Positions 6,957-14,491 of a DNA stretch of 15,778 nt are shown in pieces. Every line of letters begins with the position of its first letter. Within the stretch, counting starts at the first letter, position 1. The position numbers and the translations under genes are program-made. The notes beneath the pieces are model-generated. The model worked only from the letters and a program-made list of their open reading frames with translations. It was not told where the DNA came from and searched no databases. Source of the DNA: a bacterium (GTDB lineage: Bacteria; Spirochaetota; Spirochaetia; Treponematales; Rectinemataceae); NCBI GenBank assembly GCA_021813065.1, contig JAKALZ010000008.1, forward strand, positions 1 to 15,778, read 5' to 3'.

Positions 6957-8297
6957 ATGAAATCAGTCGACGAAATGAGAGCAAAGGTCGATGGCGCCAT
7001 CCTCGGTGCGCGCGACGACATCCTCGACTTTGCCGCCCGGCTCGCGGGAACGCCGGAGACAGGATTCCAGGAATACAAAACCGCGGCTCTTCTCGAGGGG
7101 CGGCTCCGATCGCTTGGCTCGAGTGTCGAGGTCGAGGTCGGCCTCGCGCGCACCGGGCTGAGAGCAAGCGCCGGGCCTGGCAGCGCCCCCGAAATCGTGC
7201 TGCTCGCCGACATGGACGCGTTGCCGACGCGCGGCGCTGAGGGTGGCGTGATGCACTCCTGTGGGCACCACGCGCAGATGGTGGCGATGATGGCCGCGTT
7301 CGAGGCGCTCTGCGCCGCGCGCGCGCCCGAAAAACTCGGGTTCAGGCTCAGCTTTGTGGGAGCGCCCGCCGAAGAGTACACCCAGATCGACTTCCGCAAG
7401 GAGCTCAGGGCAAAGGGCGAAATCACCTATCTAAGCGGCAAGCAGGAACTCATCAGGCTCGGTGTCTTCGACGGCGCCTCCGCGGTGCTCAAATATCACT
7501 CGATGGCCGACAGCCCCGAGCGGCTCGCCACGGTCAACGGCACGCTGAACGGCTTCGTCGCCAAGCAGGCCATGTTTATCGGGAAGCCGGCCCACTCCGG
7601 CGCCGCGCCCGACCAGGGCATCAACGCGCTCAACGCCGCCTCGCTGGCGCTTCTCGCCATCCACGCGCAGCGCGAGACCTTCCGCGATGACGACCACATC
7701 CGCGTGCATCCTGTCATGAAGGACAGCGGCACCACGGTGAACACCGTCCCCGACAGAGCGCAACTCGAAACCTACGTGCGCGGCGCCAGTATCGCGGCCA
7801 TCCGAGGCGCCGCCCTCAAAGTCGACAGGGCGCTCGCTGCCGGAGCCCTCGCCTGCGGCGCCGAGCTGCGCATCGCGACAACTCCGGGCTATCAGCCCTT
7901 CCGCCCATGCTCGGCGCTGGGAGAAGCCCTCGCGCGATCCGCGTCGCGCTTCATCCCGGCCGACCGCATCGACATGGCTGACCGCTCCTACGCATCCGAC
8001 GACATCGGCGATGTCGCTACCCTTGTGCCAGCATGCCAGCTCGGCTTCTCCGGCTTCTCCGGTACGATCCATGGCGCCGACTTCCTGGCTTGCGACGCGG
8101 ATCGCGCCTACCTCACGCCCGCGCGAATCCTCGCCGATTTCGCCATCGAGCTTGGAGAAGACGGCGGAGCGCGTGCGGCGAAGGTGCGACGTGACTTCGT
8201 TCCAGCGCTTTCAAAAGCCGACTATCTGGCGTATCTTGATGAGTGCTTCGAAGAGAAAACCTACAACTATAAGGAATGGCCATGTACAGAGCGGTAA
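6957..8297 (+). CDS. M20D-type amidohydrolase (metal-dependent peptidase/deacylase)
   Basis: This 446-residue cytoplasmic hydrolase belongs to the M20 family, dimerising type. The di-metal and catalytic set is visible: Ala-Asp-Met-Asp-Ala-Leu-Pro (84-90), Ser-Cys-Gly-His-His with Cys102 and His104, Glu139-Glu140 (Pro-Ala-Glu-Glu), His181 in Lys-Tyr-His-Ser-Met, and His372 in Thr-Ile-His-Gly. The lid/dimer domain is about residues 195-305, with a His-Ser-Gly-Ala-Ala-Pro motif. The usual Asp of His-Ala-Cys-Gly-His-Asp is His105 here. Family members cleave N-acyl amino acids, indole-acyl conjugates or aminobenzoyl-glutamate; the substrate is open. The start is uncertain: ATG 6957 or GTG 6948, neither with a strong ribosome binding site; the open frame continues to 6852. 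The 3' end overlaps the HAD gene by 16 bases, so the two are co-translated. It is divergent from the nucleoside operon. Confidence 0.87.
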   Translation: MKSVDEMRAKVDGAILGARDDILDFAARLAGTPETGFQEYKTAALLEGRLRSLGSSVEVEVGLARTGLRASAGPGSAPEIVLLADMDALPTRGAEGGVMHSCGHHAQMVAMMAAFEALCAARAPEKLGFRLSFVGAPAEEYTQIDFRKELRAKGEITYLSGKQELIRLGVFDGASAVLKYHSMADSPERLATVNGTLNGFVAKQAMFIGKPAHSGAAPDQGINALNAASLALLAIHAQRETFRDDDHIRVHPVMKDSGTTVNTVPDRAQLETYVRGASIAAIRGAALKVDRALAAGALACGAELRIATTPGYQPFRPCSALGEALARSASRFIPADRIDMADRSYASDDIGDVATLVPACQLGFSGFSGTIHGADFLACDADRAYLTPARILADFAIELGEDGGARAAKVRRDFVPALSKADYLAYLDECFEEKTYNYKEWPCTER

Positions 8298-8893
8298 TAT
8301 TCGACTTCGGCAACGTGCTCTGCGGTGTCGATCGCGAGAGCTTTATAAGGAAAGCGGCCCGCCGCTCCAGGGCGGAGAATCCCGAAGGATTGCTGCGCAC
8401 ACTCTGGGGAACCGACATCGAGCGCGAATTCGAAACGGGAAAATTCGATTCGCGCGAATACTTCAAACGGGTTCAAGCCCTCGCCGACCTCGATCCATCA
8501 TACTCCTACGAAGAGTTTGTCGAGGATTACAAGGGCATCATCACGCCCAACCCCGACGGCGAGCGTGGCCTTCTCGCCGCGGTCCAGCGCGGCGCGCGCA
8601 TCTTCGTGCTCTCAAACACCTCATTCCTGCACGCCTCGGTGATCTTCGACAATGAACTTCTCGGCACGTACCCCGAACTCTACGTACTCTCCTACAAGGT
8701 TGGCGCGATGAAGCCCGATCTTCGCCTGTGGAAGAAGATTCTCGAGTACACGGCACTCGCTCCAGAGGACTGTCTCTATATCGATGATATCGAAGAGTAC
8801 TGCCAGGCGGCGCGGAGCCTCGGAATGAGCGCGTTTAGATACGATTTTCGCGTACATAATCTCTCACAAGTCCTTAATAATATGCTAAAATAA
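8282..8893 (+). CDS. HAD-superfamily hydrolase (YihX-like phosphatase)
   Basis: This 203-residue cytoplasmic protein has the four HAD motifs: nucleophile Asp8 in Phe-Asp-Phe-Gly-Asn-Val-Leu (7-13), Ser111-Asn112-Thr (motif II), Lys144 in Gly-Ala-Met-Lys-Pro-Asp (motif III), and Asp168-Asp169 (motif IV). A helical cap lies at about 20-90. The +2 residue after the nucleophile is Gly rather than Asp, followed by Asn, as in E. coli YihX (glucose-1-phosphate phosphatase) and HAD-like epoxide hydrolases; phosphatase activity is likely but not certain. ATG 8282 is preferred over ATG 8276 because AAGGA lies 6 bases before it and abuts the other. It overlaps the M20 gene and precedes a transporter whose cassette ends in another phosphatase, suggesting a phosphorylated substrate. 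Confidence 0.85.
   Translation: MYRAVIFDFGNVLCGVDRESFIRKAARRSRAENPEGLLRTLWGTDIEREFETGKFDSREYFKRVQALADLDPSYSYEEFVEDYKGIITPNPDGERGLLAAVQRGARIFVLSNTSFLHASVIFDNELLGTYPELYVLSYKVGAMKPDLRLWKKILEYTALAPEDCLYIDDIEEYCQAARSLGMSAFRYDFRVHNLSQVLNNMLK
8863..8891 (+). promoter_or_regulatory. Possible promoter of the periplasmic binding-protein gene
   Basis: CTCACA (8863-8868) and TAAAAT (8886-8891) are spaced by 17 bases at the very end of the HAD gene. Between it and the start codon, arms TCCGGC (8915-8920) and GCCGGA (8948-8953) enclose a small AGAG/CTCT hairpin (8928-8939) just before the AGGAGG ribosome binding site. The promoter assignment is tentative, since read-through from the HAD gene is also possible. 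Confidence 0.4.
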
Positions 8894-8965
8894 AAGCATA
8901 ACAGTATTGAGAGATCCGGCGCGGCATAGAGACTCCTCTTTACGGCTGCCGGAACAGGAGGTTGT

Positions 8966-9943
8966 ATGAAACGATTCGCGGTAGTGCTTGTCTGTCTGCT
9001 CCTCGCGGTTTCCGCGTGGGCGGCGGGTGGAAAAGTGGTCGTGTACACGGCGCATGAAGACACCATCATCAACGCCCTCGTCCCGATGTTCGAGAAAGAC
9101 AATCCCGGCATCAAGCTTGAGTATGTAAAGCTCGCTTCGGGCGATGTCATCAAGAGAGCGAAAGCCGAAGCGGCGCGCCCGCAGGCTGACGTCATCTGGA
9201 GTATCGGCGGCGAGCAGCTCGAGGCTGAAAACCAGATTCTCGCGCCCTATACCCCGAAGGATTGGGACAAGATCAACCCGGTCTACAAAGTCGGAACGAA
9301 CTGGCTTCCCTACACCGGCATCATGAACGTGTTCATCGTCAACACGAAGATGCTCACGCCGGACAAGTATCCCAAGACATGGACCGATCTCACCGATGCG
9401 CGCTTCAAAAAGCTGATCAGCTCTGCGCGCGCCGATAAGTCGGGCTCGTCCTACATGCAGCTCTGCAACGTCATCTCGATCTACGGCGACAAGGGCTGGG
9501 ACATTTACACTGGCATTCTGAAGAACACTGTCATTTCGGCGTCTTCGGGTTCCGTGCCCAAGTTCGTCAATGATGGCCAGCAGGCGGTGGGCATCACCCT
9601 CGAAGACAATGCCTTCAGGTATGTGTCTGGCGGCGGCCCCGTGGCCATCGTCTACCCGACCGACGGCACCGTCGCGGCGCCGGACGGCATTGCGCTGCTC
9701 AAGGGAGCCCCTGACCTCGAAAACGCAAAGATATTCATCGACTGGTGCCTCTCGAAGCCGGTCCAGGAGTATCTCGTCGACGCCATGGCCAGACGCCCTG
9801 TGCGCATGGATTGCAAAAATCCGAATGGTCTTCCCCCTATCTCTTCAATTAAAACTGTGCCGTATGATTTCGCGTGGGCCGCGTCGAACAGCAAAGCCTT
9901 TGTCGCGAAGTTCGTCGACATCGCGATGGAACTCGGTCTGTAA
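8966..9943 (+). CDS. ABC transporter periplasmic binding protein, AfuA/FbpA-type (Fe3+ or organophosphate class)
   Basis: This 325-residue secreted protein is the receptor for the ABC importer encoded next. A signal peptide occupies residues 1-19 (Ser-Ala-Trp-Ala), with no lipobox cysteine. The mature part starts with a typical first strand (Val-Val-Val-Tyr-Thr-Ala-His-Glu-Asp, 24-32), then Ala-Asp-Val-Ile-Trp-Ser (74-79), Ala-Val-Gly-Ile-Thr (207-211), the hinge/ligand segment Val-Tyr-Pro-Thr-Asp-Gly-Thr (229-235), and Ile-Asp-Trp-Cys-Leu-Ser (258-263), all characteristic of bacterial extracellular binding proteins of the iron/phosphonate/polyamine class. The tandem tyrosine pair that binds iron in FbpA was not found, so iron is doubtful. 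AfuA-type relatives bind hexose phosphates. ATG 8966 follows AGGAGG at 5-base spacing. An intrinsic terminator separates it from the ATPase gene. Confidence 0.87.
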   Translation: MKRFAVVLVCLLLAVSAWAAGGKVVVYTAHEDTIINALVPMFEKDNPGIKLEYVKLASGDVIKRAKAEAARPQADVIWSIGGEQLEAENQILAPYTPKDWDKINPVYKVGTNWLPYTGIMNVFIVNTKMLTPDKYPKTWTDLTDARFKKLISSARADKSGSSYMQLCNVISIYGDKGWDIYTGILKNTVISASSGSVPKFVNDGQQAVGITLEDNAFRYVSGGGPVAIVYPTDGTVAAPDGIALLKGAPDLENAKIFIDWCLSKPVQEYLVDAMARRPVRMDCKNPNGLPPISSIKTVPYDFAWAASNSKAFVAKFVDIAMELGL

Positions 9944-9966
9944 TCAGGTCTTTGTAGACTGAGAGC

Positions 9967-9997
9967 GCCGCCGGCATCGCGTGCCGGCGGCTTTTTT
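9967..9997 (+). terminator. Perfect rho-independent terminator after the binding-protein gene
   Basis: Arms GCCGCCGGCA (9967-9976) and TGCCGGCGGC (9982-9991) pair perfectly over 10 bases with a 5-base loop, followed at once by six T (9992-9997). It ends the binding-protein transcript and uncouples it from the ATPase-permease genes. Confidence 0.95.
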
Positions 9998-10033
9998 ATA
10001 ACGTGTATCGCGCTCGAAAGGCTATTTTAAGCA

Positions 10034-10062
10034 TTGATGGAAGCGCGGGGATTCTGTACAAT
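10034..10062 (+). promoter_or_regulatory. Sigma-70-type promoter for the ATPase-permease-phosphatase operon
   Basis: TTGATG (10034-10039) and TACAAT (10057-10062) are separated by exactly 17 bases, a strong consensus-like pair in otherwise GC-rich DNA. Transcription would begin near 10070, giving a leader of roughly 20 bases with GAGGGG before the ATG at 10092. It stands just after the terminator, as expected for an independent unit. Confidence 0.75.
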
Positions 10063-10091
10063 TTTTTCATTGGATAGTACGAGGGGTAAAC

Positions 10092-11192
10092 ATGGCTTCA
10101 ATTCAAATAGTGGGACTGGAAAAGCATTTCGGCGATGTGAAGGCGCTCTCAGACATCAATCTCGAGATTGAGAAGGGCGAATTTTTCACCCTGCTCGGGC
10201 CTTCCGGCTGTGGCAAAACCACGCTGCTGAGAACGATTGCTGGTTTCTATCACCAAGATAAGGGCGACATTTATATTGATGGCGAACTCATCAACAAGGT
10301 GCCCGCCTATCAGCGCAATACCGGCATGGTTTTTCAGAACTACGCCGTGTTTCCTCACATGAGTGTCTACGACAATGTGGCGTACGGCCTCCGCGTGCGA
10401 AAGTTTACGAAAGAAGAAATCTTACGTAAAGTTTCCGCGGCGCTCAAAAGCGTCCACCTCGAAGGCTACGAGCAGCGCACCCCCGACAAGCTCTCTGGCG
10501 GCCAGCAGCAGCGCGTTGGTCTCGCCCGCGCCATGGCCATCCAGCCGCGCGTTCTTCTCTTCGACGAGCCCCTCTCGAACCTCGATGCCAAGCTGCGCAT
10601 CGAGATGCGCGAGGAGATCCGCGCGGTGCAGAAGTCCTTAGGGATCACTTCGATCTATGTCACCCACGACCAGGAGGAAGCTCTCGTGATCTCAGACCGC
10701 ATCGCGGTCATGAATCAAGGGGTGATCCAGCAAATCGGCGCCCCATGGGAGATCTACTCGAACCCGCAAAATACCTTCGTCGCCTACTTTGTGGGCAAGA
10801 TCAATATGCTCAAGATGAAGCTCGAGGAGGGAGCTGAGGGTGGCATGCGCCGCGCCACGCTTGGCTCAATGTCGCTGCGTGTTCCCGCTGAAGGCACTGA
10901 GGGACGTCGCGAAATCATCGCCGCATTCCGTCCTGAGGATGTGCTCGAGGCAGGAAACGATCGCGGCGTCAATATTATGGTGGGTACGCTGCAGACCGTC
11001 AGCTTTATGGGCTCTGTCGCCCGCTTCGAGCTTCTCGATGAGGGTCAGGAGATTGTGATCGATCGCCACCGCCCTCGGGAAGTCGATATGCCGCCGCTAG
11101 GTTCGAAGGTTTCATTTGCGGTGCATGCCGATTCCACGCTCCTGTTCGATCCGGAGACGGGGCACAGAATCGGTAAAGGAGCCAAGCGATGA
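10092..11192 (+). CDS. ABC transporter ATP-binding protein (FbpC/PotA-type)
   Basis: This 366-residue cytoplasmic ATPase powers the importer. It shows Walker A Gly-Pro-Ser-Gly-Cys-Gly-Lys-Thr (36-43), Q-loop Gln82, signature Leu-Ser-Gly-Gly-Gln (134-138), Walker B Leu-Leu-Phe-Asp-Glu-Pro (155-160) with Glu159, the D-loop Ser-Asn-Leu-Asp, and switch His192. Residues about 240-360 form the C-terminal TOBE-like region common in the PotA/FbpC/UgpC group. GAGGGG lies about 6 bases before ATG 10092. The stop overlaps the permease start as ATGA (11189-11192), so the two are coupled. The family serves iron, polyamine, phosphonate and sugar-phosphate importers alike, so the ATPase does not settle the substrate. 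Confidence 0.93.
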   Translation: MASIQIVGLEKHFGDVKALSDINLEIEKGEFFTLLGPSGCGKTTLLRTIAGFYHQDKGDIYIDGELINKVPAYQRNTGMVFQNYAVFPHMSVYDNVAYGLRVRKFTKEEILRKVSAALKSVHLEGYEQRTPDKLSGGQQQRVGLARAMAIQPRVLLFDEPLSNLDAKLRIEMREEIRAVQKSLGITSIYVTHDQEEALVISDRIAVMNQGVIQQIGAPWEIYSNPQNTFVAYFVGKINMLKMKLEEGAEGGMRRATLGSMSLRVPAEGTEGRREIIAAFRPEDVLEAGNDRGVNIMVGTLQTVSFMGSVARFELLDEGQEIVIDRHRPREVDMPPLGSKVSFAVHADSTLLFDPETGHRIGKGAKR

Positions 11193-12871
11193 GCATGGAA
11201 AACGCCAGTCTGGCAAAGCGCTCCAGAGGGCTGAATTTCTGGTCGCTTGTCATATTCGGGGGATTCGCGATCGTCGCGATATTTCTCATCTACCCGCTCT
11301 TCGACATTTTTCGCTACAGTTTCCTCGACAAGGAAACGCTGAAGTTTTCGCTCTCGAACTGGAAGGCGTTTCTCTCGAAAATCTATTACCTGAGGGCATT
11401 CTGGCACTCAATGTACATCGCGATCATGACAACGCTTTTCTCCGCGGTGTTCGGTATCCCGCTCGCGTTTTTCACGACGCGATTCCGCATCCGGGGCACG
11501 AATCTCCTCAACACGCTGGCGGTTCTCGCGCTGCTGTCGCCCACGTTCATCGGGGCCTATTCATGGATCACCATGCTCGGTCGGAATGGATTTCTGCGCC
11601 TCATGTTCCAGGCGATTGGGATCAATCTACCCGAAATCTACGGCCCGCTCGGCATCATTTTGGCCGATTCGCTCCAATATTATCCTTTTATATCGCTCAT
11701 GACGGCGGGCGCCCTCATGACCATCGACCGCTCGCTCGAAGAGGCGTCGGAGAACCTCGGCGCGCGGTCGGTCAGGACCTTTTTCAGCGTTACACTGCCG
11801 ATGGTTCTGCCATCGGTAACGGGAGGCGCCCTTATTGTATTCATGATGTCGCTCTCGAACTTCGGCACGCCGATGATCATCGGCGGAAACTACCTTGTTC
11901 TGCCGACCCTTGCCTACAATCTCTTTACGAGCGAGATCAGCGAGATGCCGGGCATGGCTTCAACGGTTTCCATCGTCCTCATTCTCTGCGCGTCGGTGGT
12001 CATCGTGCTGCAGCAGTGGCTATCCTCGCGGCGAAAATACGCGAGCATGCTCGTCAATAGGCCGATCGTGAAACAGCTCAAGGGGTTGAAATCCGTGCTG
12101 GCTCACGCGCTCTGCTACTTTATCGTCTTCTTCTCGACGATGCCGCTCGCCGTGATCGTGTACTACAGCTTCCGCAAGACTTCCGGACCCGTGTTCAAGC
12201 CTGGGTTCAGCCTCGAGAGCTATCGGCAGATTTTCTTCGACATTCCCAAAACCGTGGCGAATAGCTTTCTCTATTCGATTGTCGCGGTGATCCTCATCGC
12301 TTCCATTGGCACCTTGCTGGGCTTCGTGATCGCGCGCAGACGGAACGCCGCGGGCAGATTGCTCGACCCGCTCCTTATGATCCCCTACATCGTGCCTGGC
12401 ACGGTGCTCGGCATCGGCTTCATTGTCGCGTTCAACCGACCGCCGCTCATTCTCGCTGGTACCGCTTGGATCATCATCCTGACCTACTTCATACGTCGTC
12501 TGCCATACTCTGTACGGTCGGCGGCCTCGATCCTCAAGCAGATCGATCCCGCCCTCGAAGAGGCAGGCATCAACCTGGGATCGCCTCCGGGCCGCACCTT
12601 CCGCACTGTGACACTTCCTCTCATGCAGGGCGGCATCATCTCCGGCGCGATAATGAGCTGGGTTACCTCGATGAACGAGCTTTCGGCCTCCATCCTGCTC
12701 TACGTGGGCGGCACGATGACGCTTCCCATCAAGATCTACCTCTCGGTAGTGGACGGCTATTTCGGCACGGCGAGCGCGATGTCGACGATACTCTTCGTGG
12801 TTACGGGCATTGCCATGTTCATCGTGAACAAGTACTTCAATCGCGGCAGCGAGACTTTTGTTGGAGCGTAA
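11189..12871 (+). CDS. ABC transporter permease with two fused membrane domains (FbpB/AfuB-type)
   Basis: This 560-residue inner-membrane protein carries two BPD_transp_1 domains in one chain, so it supplies the whole channel. Domain 1 spans about 20-280 and domain 2 about 300-550, with roughly twelve hydrophobic segments. Each has an EAA loop contacting the ATPase: Glu-Glu-Ala-Ser-Glu-Asn-Leu-Gly-Ala (184-192) and Glu-Glu-Ala-Gly-Ile-Asn-Leu-Gly-Ser (457-465), both followed by a Thr-Leu-Pro (202-204 and 475-477). This fused layout is usual for ferric-type and hexose-phosphate AfuB proteins. ATG 11189 has AAGGAG 7 bases upstream; ATG 11195 is a less likely alternative. The phosphatase gene begins 6 bases after its stop. 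Confidence 0.92.
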   Translation: MSMENASLAKRSRGLNFWSLVIFGGFAIVAIFLIYPLFDIFRYSFLDKETLKFSLSNWKAFLSKIYYLRAFWHSMYIAIMTTLFSAVFGIPLAFFTTRFRIRGTNLLNTLAVLALLSPTFIGAYSWITMLGRNGFLRLMFQAIGINLPEIYGPLGIILADSLQYYPFISLMTAGALMTIDRSLEEASENLGARSVRTFFSVTLPMVLPSVTGGALIVFMMSLSNFGTPMIIGGNYLVLPTLAYNLFTSEISEMPGMASTVSIVLILCASVVIVLQQWLSSRRKYASMLVNRPIVKQLKGLKSVLAHALCYFIVFFSTMPLAVIVYYSFRKTSGPVFKPGFSLESYRQIFFDIPKTVANSFLYSIVAVILIASIGTLLGFVIARRRNAAGRLLDPLLMIPYIVPGTVLGIGFIVAFNRPPLILAGTAWIIILTYFIRRLPYSVRSAASILKQIDPALEEAGINLGSPPGRTFRTVTLPLMQGGIISGAIMSWVTSMNELSASILLYVGGTMTLPIKIYLSVVDGYFGTASAMSTILFVVTGIAMFIVNKYFNRGSETFVGA

Positions 12872-12877
12872 AGCAGC

Positions 12878-13630
12878 ATGTATCCACGATTCGAACCAGA
12901 TTACTCACCCGACACGGAGACTGTGGCCTCGTTGCAGCGCGAGCAGGCTGAGGGCGCCTTCTTTTCCTCGCTCGACCACGATCTGAGCGTTTTCATCCTC
13001 AGACACGGGCAGAGCGAGGGCAACGCGAGCAACAAGTACCAGGGGCGGCTCGATTTTCCGCTGTCGGCGCGCGGCGAAGAGCAGGCGAGAGCCGCGGGCG
13101 AGTGGCTTACGCGGATTAAACCCGACTTCATCATCTCGAGTCCCATGCTCCGCGCGCGCCGCTCGGCTGAGATCATCGCCGAGATCGCGGGTATCGAGCA
13201 CGTCGAATTGAACGATATTCTCATCGAGGTCGATGTGGGTCTCTTCTCCGGTATCGATCCCGACACCGCGGCCCAACGCCATCCTGAGCTCTGGAGTAAT
13301 TTTTACACGCGGAGCTGGGACGCGATTCCCGACGCCGAGACTTCGCGCCAGATGTACGCGCGCGCCATTCTCGCGTGGAGGCAGATAAAAGAAATCGGCA
13401 TGCGGGGCGCGTCGCGCGTGGTGTGCATGACCCACGGCGGGCTTGTGCAGTGGCTAATAAAATCGACGCTCGGCGCACACGCGTGGCTGCCACTCCTTCC
13501 GATGTCGAACTGCGGTATTTCTCAGTATGATATAGAGCTGATCAATAAGGGATCGCCCACTTTCGTCGCCTGGTCGATGATCGACTTTCATCTTCCCGCC
13601 GCCCCAGACGGTGTGAAACCAGTGTTTTAA
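12878..13630 (+). CDS. Histidine phosphatase (phosphoglycerate mutase-like family)
   Basis: This 250-residue protein belongs to the histidine phosphatase superfamily, branch 1. The catalytic Arg-His-Gly is at 42-44 with His43 as phospho-acceptor, Ser-Ser-Pro-Met-Leu-Arg-Ala (87-93) supplies a phosphate-binding Arg92, Glu117 is a good candidate acid, and His186 in Met-Thr-His-Gly-Gly completes the pocket. A 38-residue N-terminal extension without clear signal precedes the fold. The length and loose motifs suit a broad phosphatase of the PhoE/GpmB type, not the glycolytic mutase. It is the third gene of the ATPase-permease operon, starting 6 bases after the permease stop; GGAG is 11 bases before the ATG, so translation is likely coupled and modest. 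Its conserved-looking linkage to the importer suggests it acts on the imported compound. Family sure, substrate unknown. Confidence 0.88.
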   Translation: MYPRFEPDYSPDTETVASLQREQAEGAFFSSLDHDLSVFILRHGQSEGNASNKYQGRLDFPLSARGEEQARAAGEWLTRIKPDFIISSPMLRARRSAEIIAEIAGIEHVELNDILIEVDVGLFSGIDPDTAAQRHPELWSNFYTRSWDAIPDAETSRQMYARAILAWRQIKEIGMRGASRVVCMTHGGLVQWLIKSTLGAHAWLPLLPMSNCGISQYDIELINKGSPTFVAWSMIDFHLPAAPDGVKPVF

Positions 13631-13666
13631 TCTCTCCTTCTTTCTATACGAATTTGAAGCGTCGAT

Positions 13667-13696
13667 CCTCCTCCCTGCGTCTATCACGTGAGGAGG
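13667..13696 (+). promoter_or_regulatory. Leader hairpin that can hide the ribosome binding site of the YkuD-like gene
   Basis: CCTCCTC (13667-13673) is the exact complement of GAGGAGG (13690-13696), the Shine-Dalgarno of the gene starting at 13703; the loop is 16 bases. Pairing would block ribosome entry, allowing control by temperature, a ligand or a small RNA. That role is inferred. The 13631-13702 gap shows no clear promoter or terminator. Confidence 0.5.
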
Positions 13697-13702
13697 TGCA
13701 AT

Positions 13703-14461
13703 ATGCGCACACATACAGCTACAGTGATCGCCGCGTGCTTGCTTCTTGGAGCAGTCGCGCGGCCCTTCGCCCTTGCACAGGGAGATGCGTCGTGCGCCCC
13801 TGCCCTATGGTCATTCGTCGAAGGCGTGCCCCTCAGCCAGAACGAATGCGCCGCGGTGGTAGGAGGAGATGTGCGTATGTCACTCAATAGGAATCGGACT
13901 AAACTCACGGTCAATGTCATCGATAACGAGTACGAGGCGCGTCTCGGGAGAACCCCACCCAAGGAAGTTCTCGAGTTTGACGTGCACAACCGCGTCGTCG
14001 ATACGACGCAGGCTCCGTTCATGCCCGCGACGAGCGACGGTAGGGCGCTCGCGGCTTTGGCTGCAACTACGTCCAAGCCATCGCGGTTTCCTGAAGGCTA
14101 CTGGAGCATCACGGCGATAAAGCCGCGCCAGGATAAATATGGACCCTACATGATCTCGACGAACGCGGTGGGAAACGTTGAGGTGTTCGTGAACGACGGC
14201 GCCGGCGGATATACACCGGTGGGAATGTTCAGCGATTTGGGCTATGCCCTCCACGCGAACACGAATCCTTTCGATGTTTCGAAATCGTACGGTTGTCTTG
14301 TCTTGAAGCAAGAGGACATCGCGGCGCTCGCGAACATTTTAAAAGCCGACAAGGCGGAGAATCCGTTGGCGGTGCAGAAACTCCTTGTGCCTGAAGTCAA
14401 CTGGCCGGGCCAGAGAGCGGTGCCGCGCACCATCGCCGCCTCGCGCGGCGTGCGCGATTGA
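13703..14461 (+). CDS. Secreted L,D-transpeptidase-like (YkuD-related) protein
   Basis: This 252-residue protein has an N-terminal signal-like segment (1-25) and therefore acts outside the cytoplasmic membrane, probably in the cell wall. The region 131-215 resembles a YkuD catalytic domain: Gly-Tyr-Trp-Ser-Ile-Thr (132-137), His184 in Ala-Leu-His-Ala-Asn-Thr-Asn, and after 10 residues Ser-Tyr-Gly-Cys (195-198) with Cys198 as the would-be nucleophile. Canonical enzymes have Ser-His-Gly-Cys followed by Ile/Val-Arg; here Tyr196 replaces the His and Val replaces the Arg, so activity may differ or be lost. ATG 13703 with GAGGAGG 6 bases upstream is preferred to GTG 13688. It is flanked by leader structures and looks monocistronic. 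Residues 20-27 resemble a peptide often encoded by dispersed palindromic repeats. Family call is moderate. Confidence 0.6.
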   Translation: MRTHTATVIAACLLLGAVARPFALAQGDASCAPALWSFVEGVPLSQNECAAVVGGDVRMSLNRNRTKLTVNVIDNEYEARLGRTPPKEVLEFDVHNRVVDTTQAPFMPATSDGRALAALAATTSKPSRFPEGYWSITAIKPRQDKYGPYMISTNAVGNVEVFVNDGAGGYTPVGMFSDLGYALHANTNPFDVSKSYGCLVLKQEDIAALANILKADKAENPLAVQKLLVPEVNWPGQRAVPRTIAASRGVRD

Positions 14462-14491
14462 TTCGATAGAGCATCGGGCCATCACAGTCGC

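Noticed and set aside
8966..12871. Firm call as an iron(III) importer
   Set aside because: The receptor class also covers phosphonate, polyamine and sugar-phosphate binders, and no tandem tyrosine iron site was found.
12878..13630. Glycolytic phosphoglycerate mutase
   Set aside because: The Arg-His-Gly fold is shared by many phosphatases, the length and motifs are not those of GpmA, and the operon context is transport.
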